Positions 1-7,128 of a stretch of DNA of 8,296 nucleotides are shown one piece after another. The translations under genes were made by a program, and so were the position numbers. The notes beneath the pieces are model-generated. The model saw only the letters and a program-made list of their open reading frames with translations. It did no database searches and was not told the DNA's origin. Source of the DNA: Chitinophagaceae bacterium (GTDB lineage: Bacteria > Bacteroidota > Bacteroidia > Chitinophagales > Chitinophagaceae); contig DPWF01000233.1 in the NCBI GenBank assembly GCA_003526435.1, positions 1-8,296 of the forward strand, in the 5' to 3' direction. Each line of letters starts with the position of its first letter. Position 1 is the stretch's first letter.

Positions 1-1
1 G

Positions 2-103
2 GTAGGTGGTAAATTTGGTCCGGGGGTTTTTGATATTGCAGCGTTAATTGGAAAAGAAGATACAGTGGGGCGGATTAAACATACGCTTTCGTTGCTGGCT
101 TAG
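2..103 (+). CDS. C-terminal fragment of an unidentified protein
   Basis: This is an open frame entering from the left edge and ending at a TAG stop. The visible 33 residues begin VGGKFGPGVFDIAALIGKED and finish in a basic, then leucine-rich, tail. I do not recognise the family. The fragment reads like a normal protein C-terminus (Gly/Pro turn, hydrophobic stretch, Lys/Arg helix). The stop is followed after 9 nt by the palindrome at 113-177, which may end its transcript. The other two forward frames are less convincing: one has a stop at once, and the other carries an 85-residue read that crosses the palindrome. Coding status is probable and function is unknown. Confidence 0.6.
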   Translation, partial: VGGKFGPGVFDIAALIGKEDTVGRIKHTLSLLA

Positions 104-112
104 TAGATATTT

Positions 113-177
113 ATTGCCACTGAAGACACAGAAATACACAGAATTATTCAGTGCTTTTCTGTGTCTTCAGTGGCAAT
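113..177. repeat. 65-nt near-perfect palindrome (hairpin), possible dispersed repeat or terminator
   Basis: The arms 113-134 and 156-177 are perfectly complementary over 22 bp; the left arm begins ATTGCCACTGAAGACACAG. The 21-nt centre adds CAC/GTG (137-139 with 151-153) and GAA/TTC (141-143 with 147-149), so almost the whole element folds into one long hairpin. The octamer ACACAGAA occurs twice at a 10-nt period (126-133 and 136-143), with its complement in the other arm. The hairpin sits between the stop of the upstream gene and the glycosyltransferase start. It is followed by a pyrimidine-rich stretch rather than a clean T run, so a classic Rho-independent terminator is only one possibility. 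A mobile palindromic intergenic repeat is the other. Confidence 0.85.
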
Positions 178-222
178 CTCCTCTCTTTAGCAGGAATTTG
201 TATCTTTCTGCAAACAACCTGC

Positions 223-1764
223 ATGAAGAATACTTTAAGGCTATTATATTTTTTAGCACTCCTGCGTTTTGTGCTCCCTTTCTTACTCGTACATCCGTTT
301 TATGAATTGCATCGCGATGAATACCTCTATCTCGCAGAAGGCAACCATGTAGCCTGGGGATTTCTGGAAGTTCCTCCCATGTTATCATTCATGGCATGGA
401 TCAGTAATATCTTCGGCGCTTCCCTTTTCTGGGTAAAGTTCTGGCCGGCACTTATTGGCTCCTGTACATTTATCCTGATGGGCAGGATCATTCTTTCATT
501 GGGTGGCCGTGCATATGCCATTATTCTTGCCTTTCTACCCTTTGTATTTACAGGTTATATCCGGTTGTTCTATTATTTCCATCCCAATTTTCTCGATGTA
601 TTTTTCTGGACACTTAATGTGTATGCACTGATACGTTTTATTCAAACAGCAAAAAACAGTTGGCTCTATGTATTTGCTATCAGTATCGGATTGGGCATGT
701 TGAGTAAATACTCTGTAGCTTTTTATACCATCAGCCTGGTGGCTGCATTATTATTCACAAAAGACAGAAAGATTTTTTTAAATAAACATCTGTATATATC
801 CGCAGGGCTTGCATTACTCATTATGCTACCCAATATTCTCTGGCAATACAATCACGGTTTTCCATTGATAGCACATATGGAAGAATTGAAAGAGGAGCAA
901 TTACAGTTTATTAACCCCCTCGATTTTCTTACAGATCAGTTCATGATGTTTCTGCCATGTGTTTTTATATGGCTGGCAGGTTTGTATTTCATTTTATTTA
1001 CCCATGAAGGAAAACCATTCCGTATGGTGGCACTTGCCTACCTGTTTGTGATTGCACTACTTACTTATATGAATGGCAAAAGTTATTATGCCGCAGGTGC
1101 CTATCCTGTATTATTTGCCTTTGGCGCTTTCTATCTTGAAAAAATTACTACTGTAAAAGGAAGATTATTCCGCTATGTATTTGTACTGATACCTGTGGTA
1201 TTGGGTTCACTGATCATGCCTTTATTGTTGCCCATGTTTAAGCCCCAAGAACTGGCAGACTGGTATAAGAAAAAGGAATTACATACAATGGGAAGTTTTA
1301 AATGGGAAGATCAAAAATACCATCCTCTACCACAGGATTTTGCTGATATGATTGGCTGGCGCGAGCTGGCAGAAAAAACGGCTGCAGTGTATAAAAATCT
1401 GCCCAACAGTCAACAAAAGAAAACAATGATTTATTGCCGGGGTTATTACACCGCAGGCGCCTTGAATTACCATGCTAAAAAGTTAGGTCTGCCGGAAGTG
1501 TATAGTGATAATGCCTCTTTTCTTTTCTGGATGCCTGAGAAATATGATTTCAAACACCTGATACTGGTGGGTAAACGTATGCCCGATGCTGACGATATTG
1601 TTTTCCAGCAGTTTGAAAAAGTAACCATCAAAGACTCCATTCATTATCCGCTGTTTCGTGAAACAGGCATGAAAATCATATTGTTTGAGAATGGCAACGA
1701 CTCTTTACAGTCTATTACCGAACGGGGTGTGGCAGCATTGAAAGCACGTTTTCAACGCAAATGA
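223..1764 (+). CDS. GT39 / PMT_2-type integral-membrane glycosyltransferase
   Basis: This is a 513-residue polytopic membrane protein resembling the ArnT/protein O-mannosyltransferase superfamily (glycosyltransferase family 39, PMT_2-like). Such enzymes move a sugar from a polyprenyl-phosphate donor to an acceptor on the outer face of the inner membrane. An N-terminal hydrophobic helix (about residues 5-24) is followed by the loop ELHRDEYLY with the acidic pair D32-E33, at the place where the family keeps its catalytic Asp. Next come the EVPPMLSF segment (counterpart of the family's KPP-type loop), many hydrophobic helices, LSKYSVAF and NGKSYYAAGAYP. From about residue 355 the chain is soluble, presumably periplasmic. 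I chose the ATG at 223. The frame is open back to a GTG at 151, but that lies in the palindrome loop and would add an unlikely leader. No clear Shine-Dalgarno site is seen. The acceptor cannot be inferred from the neighbours. Confidence 0.85.
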   Translation: MKNTLRLLYFLALLRFVLPFLLVHPFYELHRDEYLYLAEGNHVAWGFLEVPPMLSFMAWISNIFGASLFWVKFWPALIGSCTFILMGRIILSLGGRAYAIILAFLPFVFTGYIRLFYYFHPNFLDVFFWTLNVYALIRFIQTAKNSWLYVFAISIGLGMLSKYSVAFYTISLVAALLFTKDRKIFLNKHLYISAGLALLIMLPNILWQYNHGFPLIAHMEELKEEQLQFINPLDFLTDQFMMFLPCVFIWLAGLYFILFTHEGKPFRMVALAYLFVIALLTYMNGKSYYAAGAYPVLFAFGAFYLEKITTVKGRLFRYVFVLIPVVLGSLIMPLLLPMFKPQELADWYKKKELHTMGSFKWEDQKYHPLPQDFADMIGWRELAEKTAAVYKNLPNSQQKKTMIYCRGYYTAGALNYHAKKLGLPEVYSDNASFLFWMPEKYDFKHLILVGKRMPDADDIVFQQFEKVTIKDSIHYPLFRETGMKIILFENGNDSLQSITERGVAALKARFQRK

Positions 1765-1769
1765 TTCCT

Positions 1770-1777
1770 TATTTTTG
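1770..1777 (+). promoter_or_regulatory. Bacteroidota-type -7 promoter box (TATTTTTG)
   Basis: TATTTTTG matches the Bacteroidota -7 consensus TAnnTTTG exactly and sits 17 nt before the ATG of the B12-binding gene, giving a very short leader. The -33 side is weaker: TTTTC at 1749-1753 is the nearest candidate, with a 16-nt spacer. This suggests that the downstream gene is transcribed on its own rather than only by read-through from the glycosyltransferase. Confidence 0.45.
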
Positions 1778-1794
1778 CTCCCTAAATCGATTGC

Positions 1795-2211
1795 ATGAGT
1801 AATTCAAAACGTCCTGTTCGGGTATTGGTGGCCAAAGTAGGTTTAGATGGTCATGACCGTGGCGCAAAAGTAATTGCAACAGCATTACGAGATGCCGGCA
1901 TGGAAGTGATTTATACCGGTCTGCGCCAAACACCTGAAATGGTGGTGAATGCGGCACTCCAGGAAGACGTTGACGCAATTGGCATCAGCATACTGAGCGG
2001 CGCACACATGACTGTATTTCCAAAGGTGATACAATTACTCAAAGAAAAGGGCATGACAGATGTTTTACTCACCGGCGGCGGTATCATCCCTGAAGACGAT
2101 ATGAAACTGTTGAATGAAATGGGGGTAGGAAAATTATTTGCACCCGGTACTGCAACAAGCGACATCGCCAGTTATATCTCCGATTGGACAGCCAAACACA
2201 GAACTTTCTGA
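1795..2211 (+). CDS. Stand-alone cobalamin-binding domain protein, methylmalonyl-CoA mutase C-terminal type
   Basis: This 138-residue protein consists only of the B12-binding Rossmann-like domain found at the C-terminus of methylmalonyl-CoA mutase and as the small subunit of isobutyryl- and related acyl-CoA mutases. The signature DxHxxG is present as D18-G-H20-D-R-G23 in [12 protein letters not shown]20 is the expected lower axial ligand of cobalt. The S..L part follows in [10 protein letters not shown] and the GG part in LLTGGGIIP. The length is that of the isolated domain, so catalysis needs a separate substrate-binding TIM-barrel subunit, which is not in this window. The ATG lies 30 nt after the glycosyltransferase stop, behind a promoter-like box. 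The gene ends 2 nt from the convergent response-regulator gene. Family assignment is strong; which acyl-CoA mutase it serves is unknown. Confidence 0.93.
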   Translation: MSNSKRPVRVLVAKVGLDGHDRGAKVIATALRDAGMEVIYTGLRQTPEMVVNAALQEDVDAIGISILSGAHMTVFPKVIQLLKEKGMTDVLLTGGGIIPEDDMKLLNEMGVGKLFAPGTATSDIASYISDWTAKHRTF

Positions 2212-2213
2212 TT

Positions 2214-2978
2214 TTATCGATCAAACCATTTCTTAAAAGCAGGTGCTTTTTCCCTGCTCACATCCAACTCTAATTTTAAGGGCGACCTGAGTGTTACCGT
2301 AAGCTTTTGATTTTCGTGGGGTTTTACAGATTGTATGGCATTGACATGAATAATACTCTGCCTGTTGGTTCTGTAAAAAAGTTTAGGATCAATCAGTTCC
2401 TCTATATCTTCTAACGTATTAAAATCAAGGATATATTTTTCACCACTGAATGTGTACAGGTAATTGAGGTTATCGCGAATAAAACAGGCAATATCTGAAG
2501 TGCTTACTGGTATCCAGTTATTACGTTGTTGCACAATAAATTTTTCTTTGTAAACTGTCTGCTGCTGACCAAACCTTGCGATAAATGCAGCCAGGTCGTT
2601 GGGATACGGCATGTTTTTTTCCTGTAACTGCCTGTATTTATCGATGGCTTTTTTCAGGTCGTCTTCATCAATGGGTTTTAAGAGATAATCAATTCCATTG
2701 ACCTTGAATGCTTTTACAGCATATTCATCATAGGCTGTTGTAAATATTACCGGGCAGGTAAGATCAAATGTTTCAAATAATTCAAAACTCACTCCATCAC
2801 TTAGTTGAATATCCATAAATACCAGGTCGGGCATGGCATTTTGCATCAGCCATTTTTTTGCCGTTTTCAAACTGGGCAATAGTTCCATGATGTTTACGTC
2901 CGGAGTCACTGTTGCAATTTTACTTTGTAATTCACGGGCTATCAGCGATTCGTCTTCTATAATAATGGCCTTGATCAT
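2214..2978 (-). CDS. LytTR-family response regulator (receiver + LytTR DNA-binding domain)
   Basis: This is a 254-residue cytoplasmic transcription regulator of the LytR/AlgR class. The receiver domain (about 1-118) has the acidic pair E8-D9, phospho-acceptor D56 in LVFMDIQLSDG, T80/T81 in FTTAYDEYA and K101 in DYLLKPID, so all the switch residues are in place. A linker (about 119-143) leads to a LytTR domain (about 144-252) with the typical YLYTFSGEKYIL, FYRTNRQSIIHVNAI and KLELDVSREKAPAFKKWF segments. Its ATG overlaps the stop of the kinase gene in an ATGA tetranucleotide, so the pair is translationally coupled and almost certainly cognate. LytTR proteins bind roughly 9-bp direct repeats about two helical turns apart. 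Such an arrangement lies upstream of this operon at 6148-6198, pointing to autoregulation. Confidence 0.95.
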   Translation of the reverse strand: MIKAIIIEDESLIARELQSKIATVTPDVNIMELLPSLKTAKKWLMQNAMPDLVFMDIQLSDGVSFELFETFDLTCPVIFTTAYDEYAVKAFKVNGIDYLLKPIDEDDLKKAIDKYRQLQEKNMPYPNDLAAFIARFGQQQTVYKEKFIVQQRNNWIPVSTSDIACFIRDNLNYLYTFSGEKYILDFNTLEDIEELIDPKLFYRTNRQSIIHVNAIQSVKPHENQKLTVTLRSPLKLELDVSREKAPAFKKWFDR

Positions 2979-5900
2979 ATCAGAGGTATTTTAACCGTAA
3001 AATGAGTAGTAGTTTCTATGAAATATAATTTCCTTTCTGTCAGGTAAGCATACAATGAAATAAGATTCTCAAGTCCCTGCCTGTTACTGGTTTCTACAAA
3101 ACTTTTTCGCTGCAGGTTGTTCCTTATCATCAGGTATTCGTCTTCTACCAGCACTTCAACAACAAGCGGCGTATCTTCATCTACAATATTATGTTTGATC
3201 GCATTTTCAATCAGGTTTTGCAAGGTTACAGGTACTATTTTCCGGAACATATAATCCGGATCAATATCAATTTGTATCTCCAATCCCTTACCAAACCTGG
3301 TTTCCTGTAACCTGATAAAAGTTTGTACGAAATTAATTTCGTCTTTCAGCAATACTGTTTCAGCATCTTTACTTTGCAGGATATAGCGGTATATTTTACT
3401 CATTCCATCCAGGAAAGAAGCGGCCATTTTCTGATCGAGCCTTATCAGGCTTCCCAATGAAGTAAGTGAGTTAAAAAGAAAATGTGGGTTCAGGTGTTGT
3501 TTGAGGTTTTCGTATTGTACCAACGTTTTCTCTTTCTCCAGTGCCTCTGTTCGAGCCTGCAGTTTTAATATCTGCGCCTGTTTTCTCAAACGGTAAGCAT
3601 ACCATTCATAAGACAGATAAACAACCACAATCCCGATTAGCAACAAAAACCACCAACGTAAATAAAAAGGCGCCACTACCCTGATGGGAATTGCAATACT
3701 GCTAACATCGGTTGTATTAGCAGCGATATTCCTTACGCGAAAAGTATAATGACCACTCCTGATATTGGTATAACTGGCATATCGTCTGCCATCTGCATGT
3801 ACCCAATCGGCATCAAACCCTTCCAGCATAAATTCATAGCGTTCAGGACTTCCTGTTTTTCTTTCCGGAATGCCGAATTCAAATGAAAACATTTGTTCAC
3901 CAGGGTGTAGCCTGATGCGGCCATCTTTTTTCAGTTGTTCATCAAAATAGTATTCTTTATCACCCACACGGAACGATGTAATTTTTACCGGGTAAGACCT
4001 ATCCTGTTCTGTTCCGGGCAATCCTTCTGTTTCATAATAACCACCATACGTAAGTATCCGGACCTTATTGAAAGAAGTGGTTAATTTCAGTTTACCACTG
4101 ATGCTCTTTAAAATATCTTTTTGTAACGCGTAGGATTTAATACTACCATTACTATCATTTACTACACATAAAGCAGAATTGGTAGTTACCCAGATAAGCC
4201 CTCTTTGATCTACCGTAATATCATTAACGACTGTTCCTTTAATGCCATGAATAGCATCGTACAAACCTACAGACCCTTTCTCCAGTTTGTTGGTATTAAT
4301 CTTGAGTAGTCCGGCATCTGTACCTGCCCAAAGAATATTTTTCTTATCTGCATACAAAGCATTTACGTGATTAACAGTAGATCCTTTGCTGTTCTGTCCA
4401 CCCACTGAAAAATTTTCAAACCTGTTTTTCTTTTCATTAAAATAAGCCAGACAGGCATTAGATCCACCTACCCAAACCTTTCCTGTACCATCTACTGCCA
4501 CGGCTGCAATGGTATTTGAAGCAAGTCCTTGGTCTTTACCAGGCATCTGTGTATAATGCCTGTATGTTTTTTGTTCGGGGTCATAACAAAACACGCCATT
4601 CCTGCCACTACTGATCCATAACCTACCCTGGGTATCTTCCACACAATCATTGAATTCGTTTGATCTGTTTTGTATTGAATAAACGGGAGGCTGTACCACC
4701 GTTTCAAGTTGTTGTTTTGTTTTATTAAACTCGTAAATAATATCTCTTGAAATAACCCAGACATGTTTTTTACTGTCAATATAAATTCGATGAATAACCT
4801 GGAAGGGTTCTTCACCAGGCAATACCGCCACTTTGAATGTTTTTACAGTTCCTGTTTTTTTATCTTCCACATGAAGTCCATCTGCAAACTCTGTTGCGAT
4901 ATAACGATAGCGCTCGTCTTCAGCAATATCTTTTATATAGTAATATTCTATATTGTCTGTTTTACTTACCGGTACCGGTTTATAAGCAAATAACTGGACC
5001 GGTATTTCAAGACGTGTAAGACCCCACTCATGTGTTAACCATAATGATCCATTACGGTTGATATAGATACCATAACAGAGATTGGCAGGTAGCCCTATAT
5101 GTTCTGCAGCTTCCCCTGAATAAAAAAGGAATTGTTCTTTCTGAATATCAAAAACACCCAACCCTTTATCATTGCTGGTAATCCATAACTCCCCCGTTGA
5201 TTTTTTCCGGATTGATGAAACAATATTTGTTGTGAACTTTTCAGGTTCTACAATATTCATTTTATACCTTTTCCATATTCCTTTTACTATATGGTACCTG
5301 GCCAGACCACCACCCCAGGAGCCCAGCCAAAGCTGGTGCCCATCCTGTTCAATAGAAATATAATTGTCGTTTCTGAATTTTTGTTCTTCGTCATCAGGTT
5401 CTGGAAAATGAATGAGTGAATGTTTTGCTACATTAAAATAATATAACCCGTTATGTGTAGCCAGCCACATATTACCCTTATCATCTTCAATGGCTGCATT
5501 CACCGTGTTGTAACGATTTCTCATTTCTGATGAAAAGGAAGGATCATTTTCATTGATCAGGTTATAAGACCTCTGCTGTTTTGTATGAATATCCAATTCC
5601 AAAAAGCCCTGTTGGCGCATACCTGCCCATACACGATTTCTGCTGTCGATATATAAAAAACTAACAGGCCCTCCGGATTGTTTATTCTTTCCTGTTGTAA
5701 GATTGTATTTTGTAAATCTCCCACTTGAAGGATCATAAGAACAGAGTATCCCTTTATTAAACCCCATCCATATTTTCTGATCCTGACCAATGGCAATTCG
5801 TGTAATATTATTGTCTGCTAGGCTGTTCGTATCTGCATGATCATGTGTGTAATGCCGAAAACCATAGCCATCGTACCGATAAAGACCATCTGATGTTCCG

Positions 5901-6100
5901 ATCCAGGTAAAACCTGACTGATCCTGTACCACACCCGTTACCACCCTCGATTCAAAACCATTGGCAGCCTGTATAGGATAGGTTTTTAAGTTCAGTGGTA
6001 ACCCGGCTTGTGCCTGACTCAACAACGGGGCACAACAGCACAAGATCAGCGCTGTAAATATGATTCGATACAGGAATAAAAAAATAGGGATAGCACGCAT
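2975..6100 (-). CDS. Two-component regulator propeller-domain sensor histidine kinase
   Basis: This is a 1041-residue inner-membrane sensor kinase. A signal sequence (1-32, ending SQAQA) exports a large periplasmic sensor. About 13 Reg_prop-type strands of the form W-I-G-T-x-x-G-L-x-x-Y-D are readable between roughly 50 and 700 (WIGTSDGLYRYD, LWLGSWGGGLARYH, LWAGTDAGLLKIN and others), consistent with two seven-bladed propellers. A Y_Y_Y domain follows (about 735-795), then one membrane helix (about 812-834), a short coiled coil and a LytS-type His_kinase module. H873 in HLNPHFLFN is the expected phospho-acceptor, N966 in LIENAIKHN marks the N box, and SNRQGLENL gives the glycine-containing nucleotide-lid segment. 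It lacks the receiver and AraC domains of the hybrid Bacteroides systems, and the coupled LytTR protein replaces them. I chose ATG 6100; the frame continues to a TTG at 6109, which is less likely. The ligand is unknown, and no SusC/SusD or polysaccharide genes adjoin it. Confidence 0.95.
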   Translation of the reverse strand: MRAIPIFLFLYRIIFTALILCCCAPLLSQAQAGLPLNLKTYPIQAANGFESRVVTGVVQDQSGFTWIGTSDGLYRYDGYGFRHYTHDHADTNSLADNNITRIAIGQDQKIWMGFNKGILCSYDPSSGRFTKYNLTTGKNKQSGGPVSFLYIDSRNRVWAGMRQQGFLELDIHTKQQRSYNLINENDPSFSSEMRNRYNTVNAAIEDDKGNMWLATHNGLYYFNVAKHSLIHFPEPDDEEQKFRNDNYISIEQDGHQLWLGSWGGGLARYHIVKGIWKRYKMNIVEPEKFTTNIVSSIRKKSTGELWITSNDKGLGVFDIQKEQFLFYSGEAAEHIGLPANLCYGIYINRNGSLWLTHEWGLTRLEIPVQLFAYKPVPVSKTDNIEYYYIKDIAEDERYRYIATEFADGLHVEDKKTGTVKTFKVAVLPGEEPFQVIHRIYIDSKKHVWVISRDIIYEFNKTKQQLETVVQPPVYSIQNRSNEFNDCVEDTQGRLWISSGRNGVFCYDPEQKTYRHYTQMPGKDQGLASNTIAAVAVDGTGKVWVGGSNACLAYFNEKKNRFENFSVGGQNSKGSTVNHVNALYADKKNILWAGTDAGLLKINTNKLEKGSVGLYDAIHGIKGTVVNDITVDQRGLIWVTTNSALCVVNDSNGSIKSYALQKDILKSISGKLKLTTSFNKVRILTYGGYYETEGLPGTEQDRSYPVKITSFRVGDKEYYFDEQLKKDGRIRLHPGEQMFSFEFGIPERKTGSPERYEFMLEGFDADWVHADGRRYASYTNIRSGHYTFRVRNIAANTTDVSSIAIPIRVVAPFYLRWWFLLLIGIVVVYLSYEWYAYRLRKQAQILKLQARTEALEKEKTLVQYENLKQHLNPHFLFNSLTSLGSLIRLDQKMAASFLDGMSKIYRYILQSKDAETVLLKDEINFVQTFIRLQETRFGKGLEIQIDIDPDYMFRKIVPVTLQNLIENAIKHNIVDEDTPLVVEVLVEDEYLMIRNNLQRKSFVETSNRQGLENLISLYAYLTERKLYFIETTTHFTVKIPLI

Positions 6101-6122
6101 GAACAACAAAATACTGAAATAT

Positions 6123-6154
6123 GGTTCATCCTGTGAAAAAACAGGATATGAACC
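6123..6154 (-). terminator. Hairpin between globin and kinase genes; terminator or leader structure
   Basis: GGTTCATCCTGT (6123-6134) pairs with ACAGGATATGAACC (6141-6154) around a GAAAAA loop; the only imperfection is a 2-nt AT bulge. On the - strand it falls 46 nt after the stop of the downstream globin and ends 22 nt before the kinase ATG. It is followed by ATATTTCAGTATTTTG, which is T-rich but not a continuous run. It could end the globin message or lie in the kinase leader. One arm includes the GGTTCAT core of the 21-bp repeats. Confidence 0.5.
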
Positions 6155-6198
6155 GTAGTATTTATGACATGAAGTGTAGTAAAAATGAAATGAACCGT
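6148..6198 (-). promoter_or_regulatory. Three direct repeats at 21-bp period, candidate LytTR operator
   Basis: On the + strand ATGAACCGT (6148-6156), ATGAAGTGT (6169-6177) and ATGAACCGT (6190-6198) lie exactly 21 bp apart. Read toward the kinase they are ACGGTTCAT, ACACTTCAT and ACGGTTCAT. Similarity continues outside the cores: GTAGTA follows the start of the first two, and ATGA precedes the second and third cores. The first two 21-bp units agree at 15 of 21 positions. The known LytTR site is a pair of direct repeats close to [TA][AC][CA]GTTN[AG][TG] with a 12-13 bp spacer. ACGGTTCAT fits 8 of 9 positions and the spacer here is 12 bp. The sites begin 48 nt upstream of the kinase ATG, so they probably control the kinase-regulator operon. 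Confidence 0.6.
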
Positions 6199-6199
6199 T

Positions 6200-6613
6200 T
6201 TATTGCTGCGATGCGGCTTCTATCATGGTAGATGACAATAGTTGGTAACAGTTTGTCCAGGCTTCTTCGGTATCCTTGTTCCAGTCCTTACCCAATCCTT
6301 TGGCTAAAGTCCATAACAGTGCATCACCCACATATGCATAATGTTCCGGTTTTACACCATAGTGTACATGCCTGATGGCCAGTTGTCTGACTTCTTCCGT
6401 TATTTCTTCGAGACGATCAAGTCTTGTTACTACAGCATGAAGCATATCCAGCAGTTTACCATATTGCTCCTGCATATTTATAGAGAACATATTCCTGGCT
6501 GCAGGCATATTCATAAAGAGGCGACTGTAAAATACTTCTCCTAATAATTCAGGATCTACTTCCCGTAATAACTTCCAACTGGTTTTTACCAAACTGATCT
6601 GCCTGGGGGTCAT
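6200..6613 (-). CDS. Single-domain globin (flavohemoglobin/Vitreoscilla-like), copy 1
   Basis: This is a 137-residue heme globin with no reductase domain. Compared with Vitreoscilla hemoglobin and flavohemoglobin globin domains, the key heme-pocket residues sit where expected: Y29 (B10) in EVFYSRLF, F43 (CD1), Q50 (E7) in MQEQYGKLL, proximal H82 (F8) in IRHVHYGV, and Y92 in PEHYAYVG. This pocket suits O2 or NO binding; NO dioxygenation would need an external reductase. It is the second of two tandem paralogues, about 51% identical by ungapped hand alignment (70 of 137). The terminator at 6653-6671 divides them, so it may have its own promoter in the 39 nt before the ATG at 6613; TTTCTTTG (- strand, 6638-6631) is a weak -7 candidate. 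The stop codon lies directly beside the 21-bp repeat array of the kinase operon. Confidence 0.92.
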   Translation of the reverse strand: MTPRQISLVKTSWKLLREVDPELLGEVFYSRLFMNMPAARNMFSINMQEQYGKLLDMLHAVVTRLDRLEEITEEVRQLAIRHVHYGVKPEHYAYVGDALLWTLAKGLGKDWNKDTEEAWTNCYQLLSSTMIEAASQQ

Positions 6614-6652
6614 AGCCTTGTTTTATGATTCAAAGAAAGGAAAGAAAAAGCA

Positions 6653-6671
6653 ATCCCGCTTAAGGCGGGAT
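6653..6671 (-). terminator. Intrinsic terminator after globin copy 2
   Basis: ATCCCGC (6653-6659) and GCGGGAT (6665-6671) form a 7-bp GC-rich stem with a 5-nt loop. On the - strand it is followed by TGCTTTTTCTTTCC, a T-rich tract, 12 nt after the stop of the globin at 6683. The + strand side also has ATTTTTG, but no + strand gene reads into it. This should reduce read-through into the second globin gene. Confidence 0.75.
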
Positions 6672-6682
6672 CATTTTTGTAT

Positions 6683-7108
6683 TTATGCAGCTTTCTCCGA
6701 TTGATTAACGGCTTGTATCATCGCTCCAGATAAAATGGTATAACAGGCAATCCATGCGTCTTTTACGCTTGGTGTCCAGTTATCGCCCAGCCCTTGCTCC
6801 AATGTCCACAACAAAGCCACTGCCACTACGCCGTAATGCTCTTCTTTCACACCGTACTGTACATGTCTAACGGCTAGTTTCGATACTTCATCAATAATAT
6901 CATCCAGTTTATCGAGTTTACCTATTACATATGCCAGCATACTCAACAGTTTTCTTGACTGCTCAGGCATCGGGTTGCGGAACATGGGTTTTACAGCAGG
7001 TGCAATTTCAAACAAGCGGTTATAAAACAGTTCTCCCACTACTAAGGGATCAATAGTGGCTACTTTACCCCATGATTGTTTTACCAGTTGAATTTGTTCG
7101 TTGGTCAT
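6683..7108 (-). CDS. Single-domain globin (flavohemoglobin/Vitreoscilla-like), copy 2
   Basis: This is a 141-residue heme globin and the upstream member of the tandem pair. It aligns without gaps to copy 1 and keeps the same pocket numbering: Y29 (B10), F43 (CD1), Q50 (E7), H82 (F8) in VRHVQYGVKEEHY, and Y92. It differs in the FG/G region (GVVAVALLW instead of AYVGDALLW) and in a short extra C-terminal SEKAA tail. The start is the ATG at 7108, with only 20 nt separating it from the stop of the small membrane protein upstream, so the two are probably one transcript. A strong hairpin terminator follows. An oxygen- or NO-related role is likely from the family; no reductase partner is present in the window. 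Confidence 0.92.
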   Translation of the reverse strand: MTNEQIQLVKQSWGKVATIDPLVVGELFYNRLFEIAPAVKPMFRNPMPEQSRKLLSMLAYVIGKLDKLDDIIDEVSKLAVRHVQYGVKEEHYGVVAVALLWTLEQGLGDNWTPSVKDAWIACYTILSGAMIQAVNQSEKAA

Positions 7109-7128
7109 GATAATGATAGTTAAATGGT

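Noticed and set aside
151..222. Extension of the glycosyltransferase to a GTG start at 151
   Set aside because: It begins in the loop of the palindrome and adds a leader without a ribosome-binding signal. ATG 223 gives a normal N-terminal helix.
48..305. 85-codon + strand ORF over the palindrome
   Set aside because: It crosses both the upstream gene end and the palindrome and overlaps the glycosyltransferase start in another phase. The composition looks non-coding.
2238..2258. AGCAGG...CCTGCT inverted repeat as terminator between the convergent genes
   Set aside because: It lies inside the response-regulator coding region, with a short 6-bp stem and no T run at the right distance. It is probably incidental to the codons.
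4492..5363. Several 60-107 codon ORFs on both strands inside the kinase gene
   Set aside because: They are shadows of the long kinase reading frame, with no domain, start signal or independent spacing.
6107..6113. TATTTTG just before the kinase ATG as its -7 promoter box
   Set aside because: It is one base short of TAnnTTTG and so close to the ATG that the message would be leaderless. The -33 side is absent, so it was not called.
6341..6544. 67-codon + strand ORF antisense to globin copy 1
   Set aside because: It is fully contained in a well-supported globin gene on the other strand and shows no recognisable motif.
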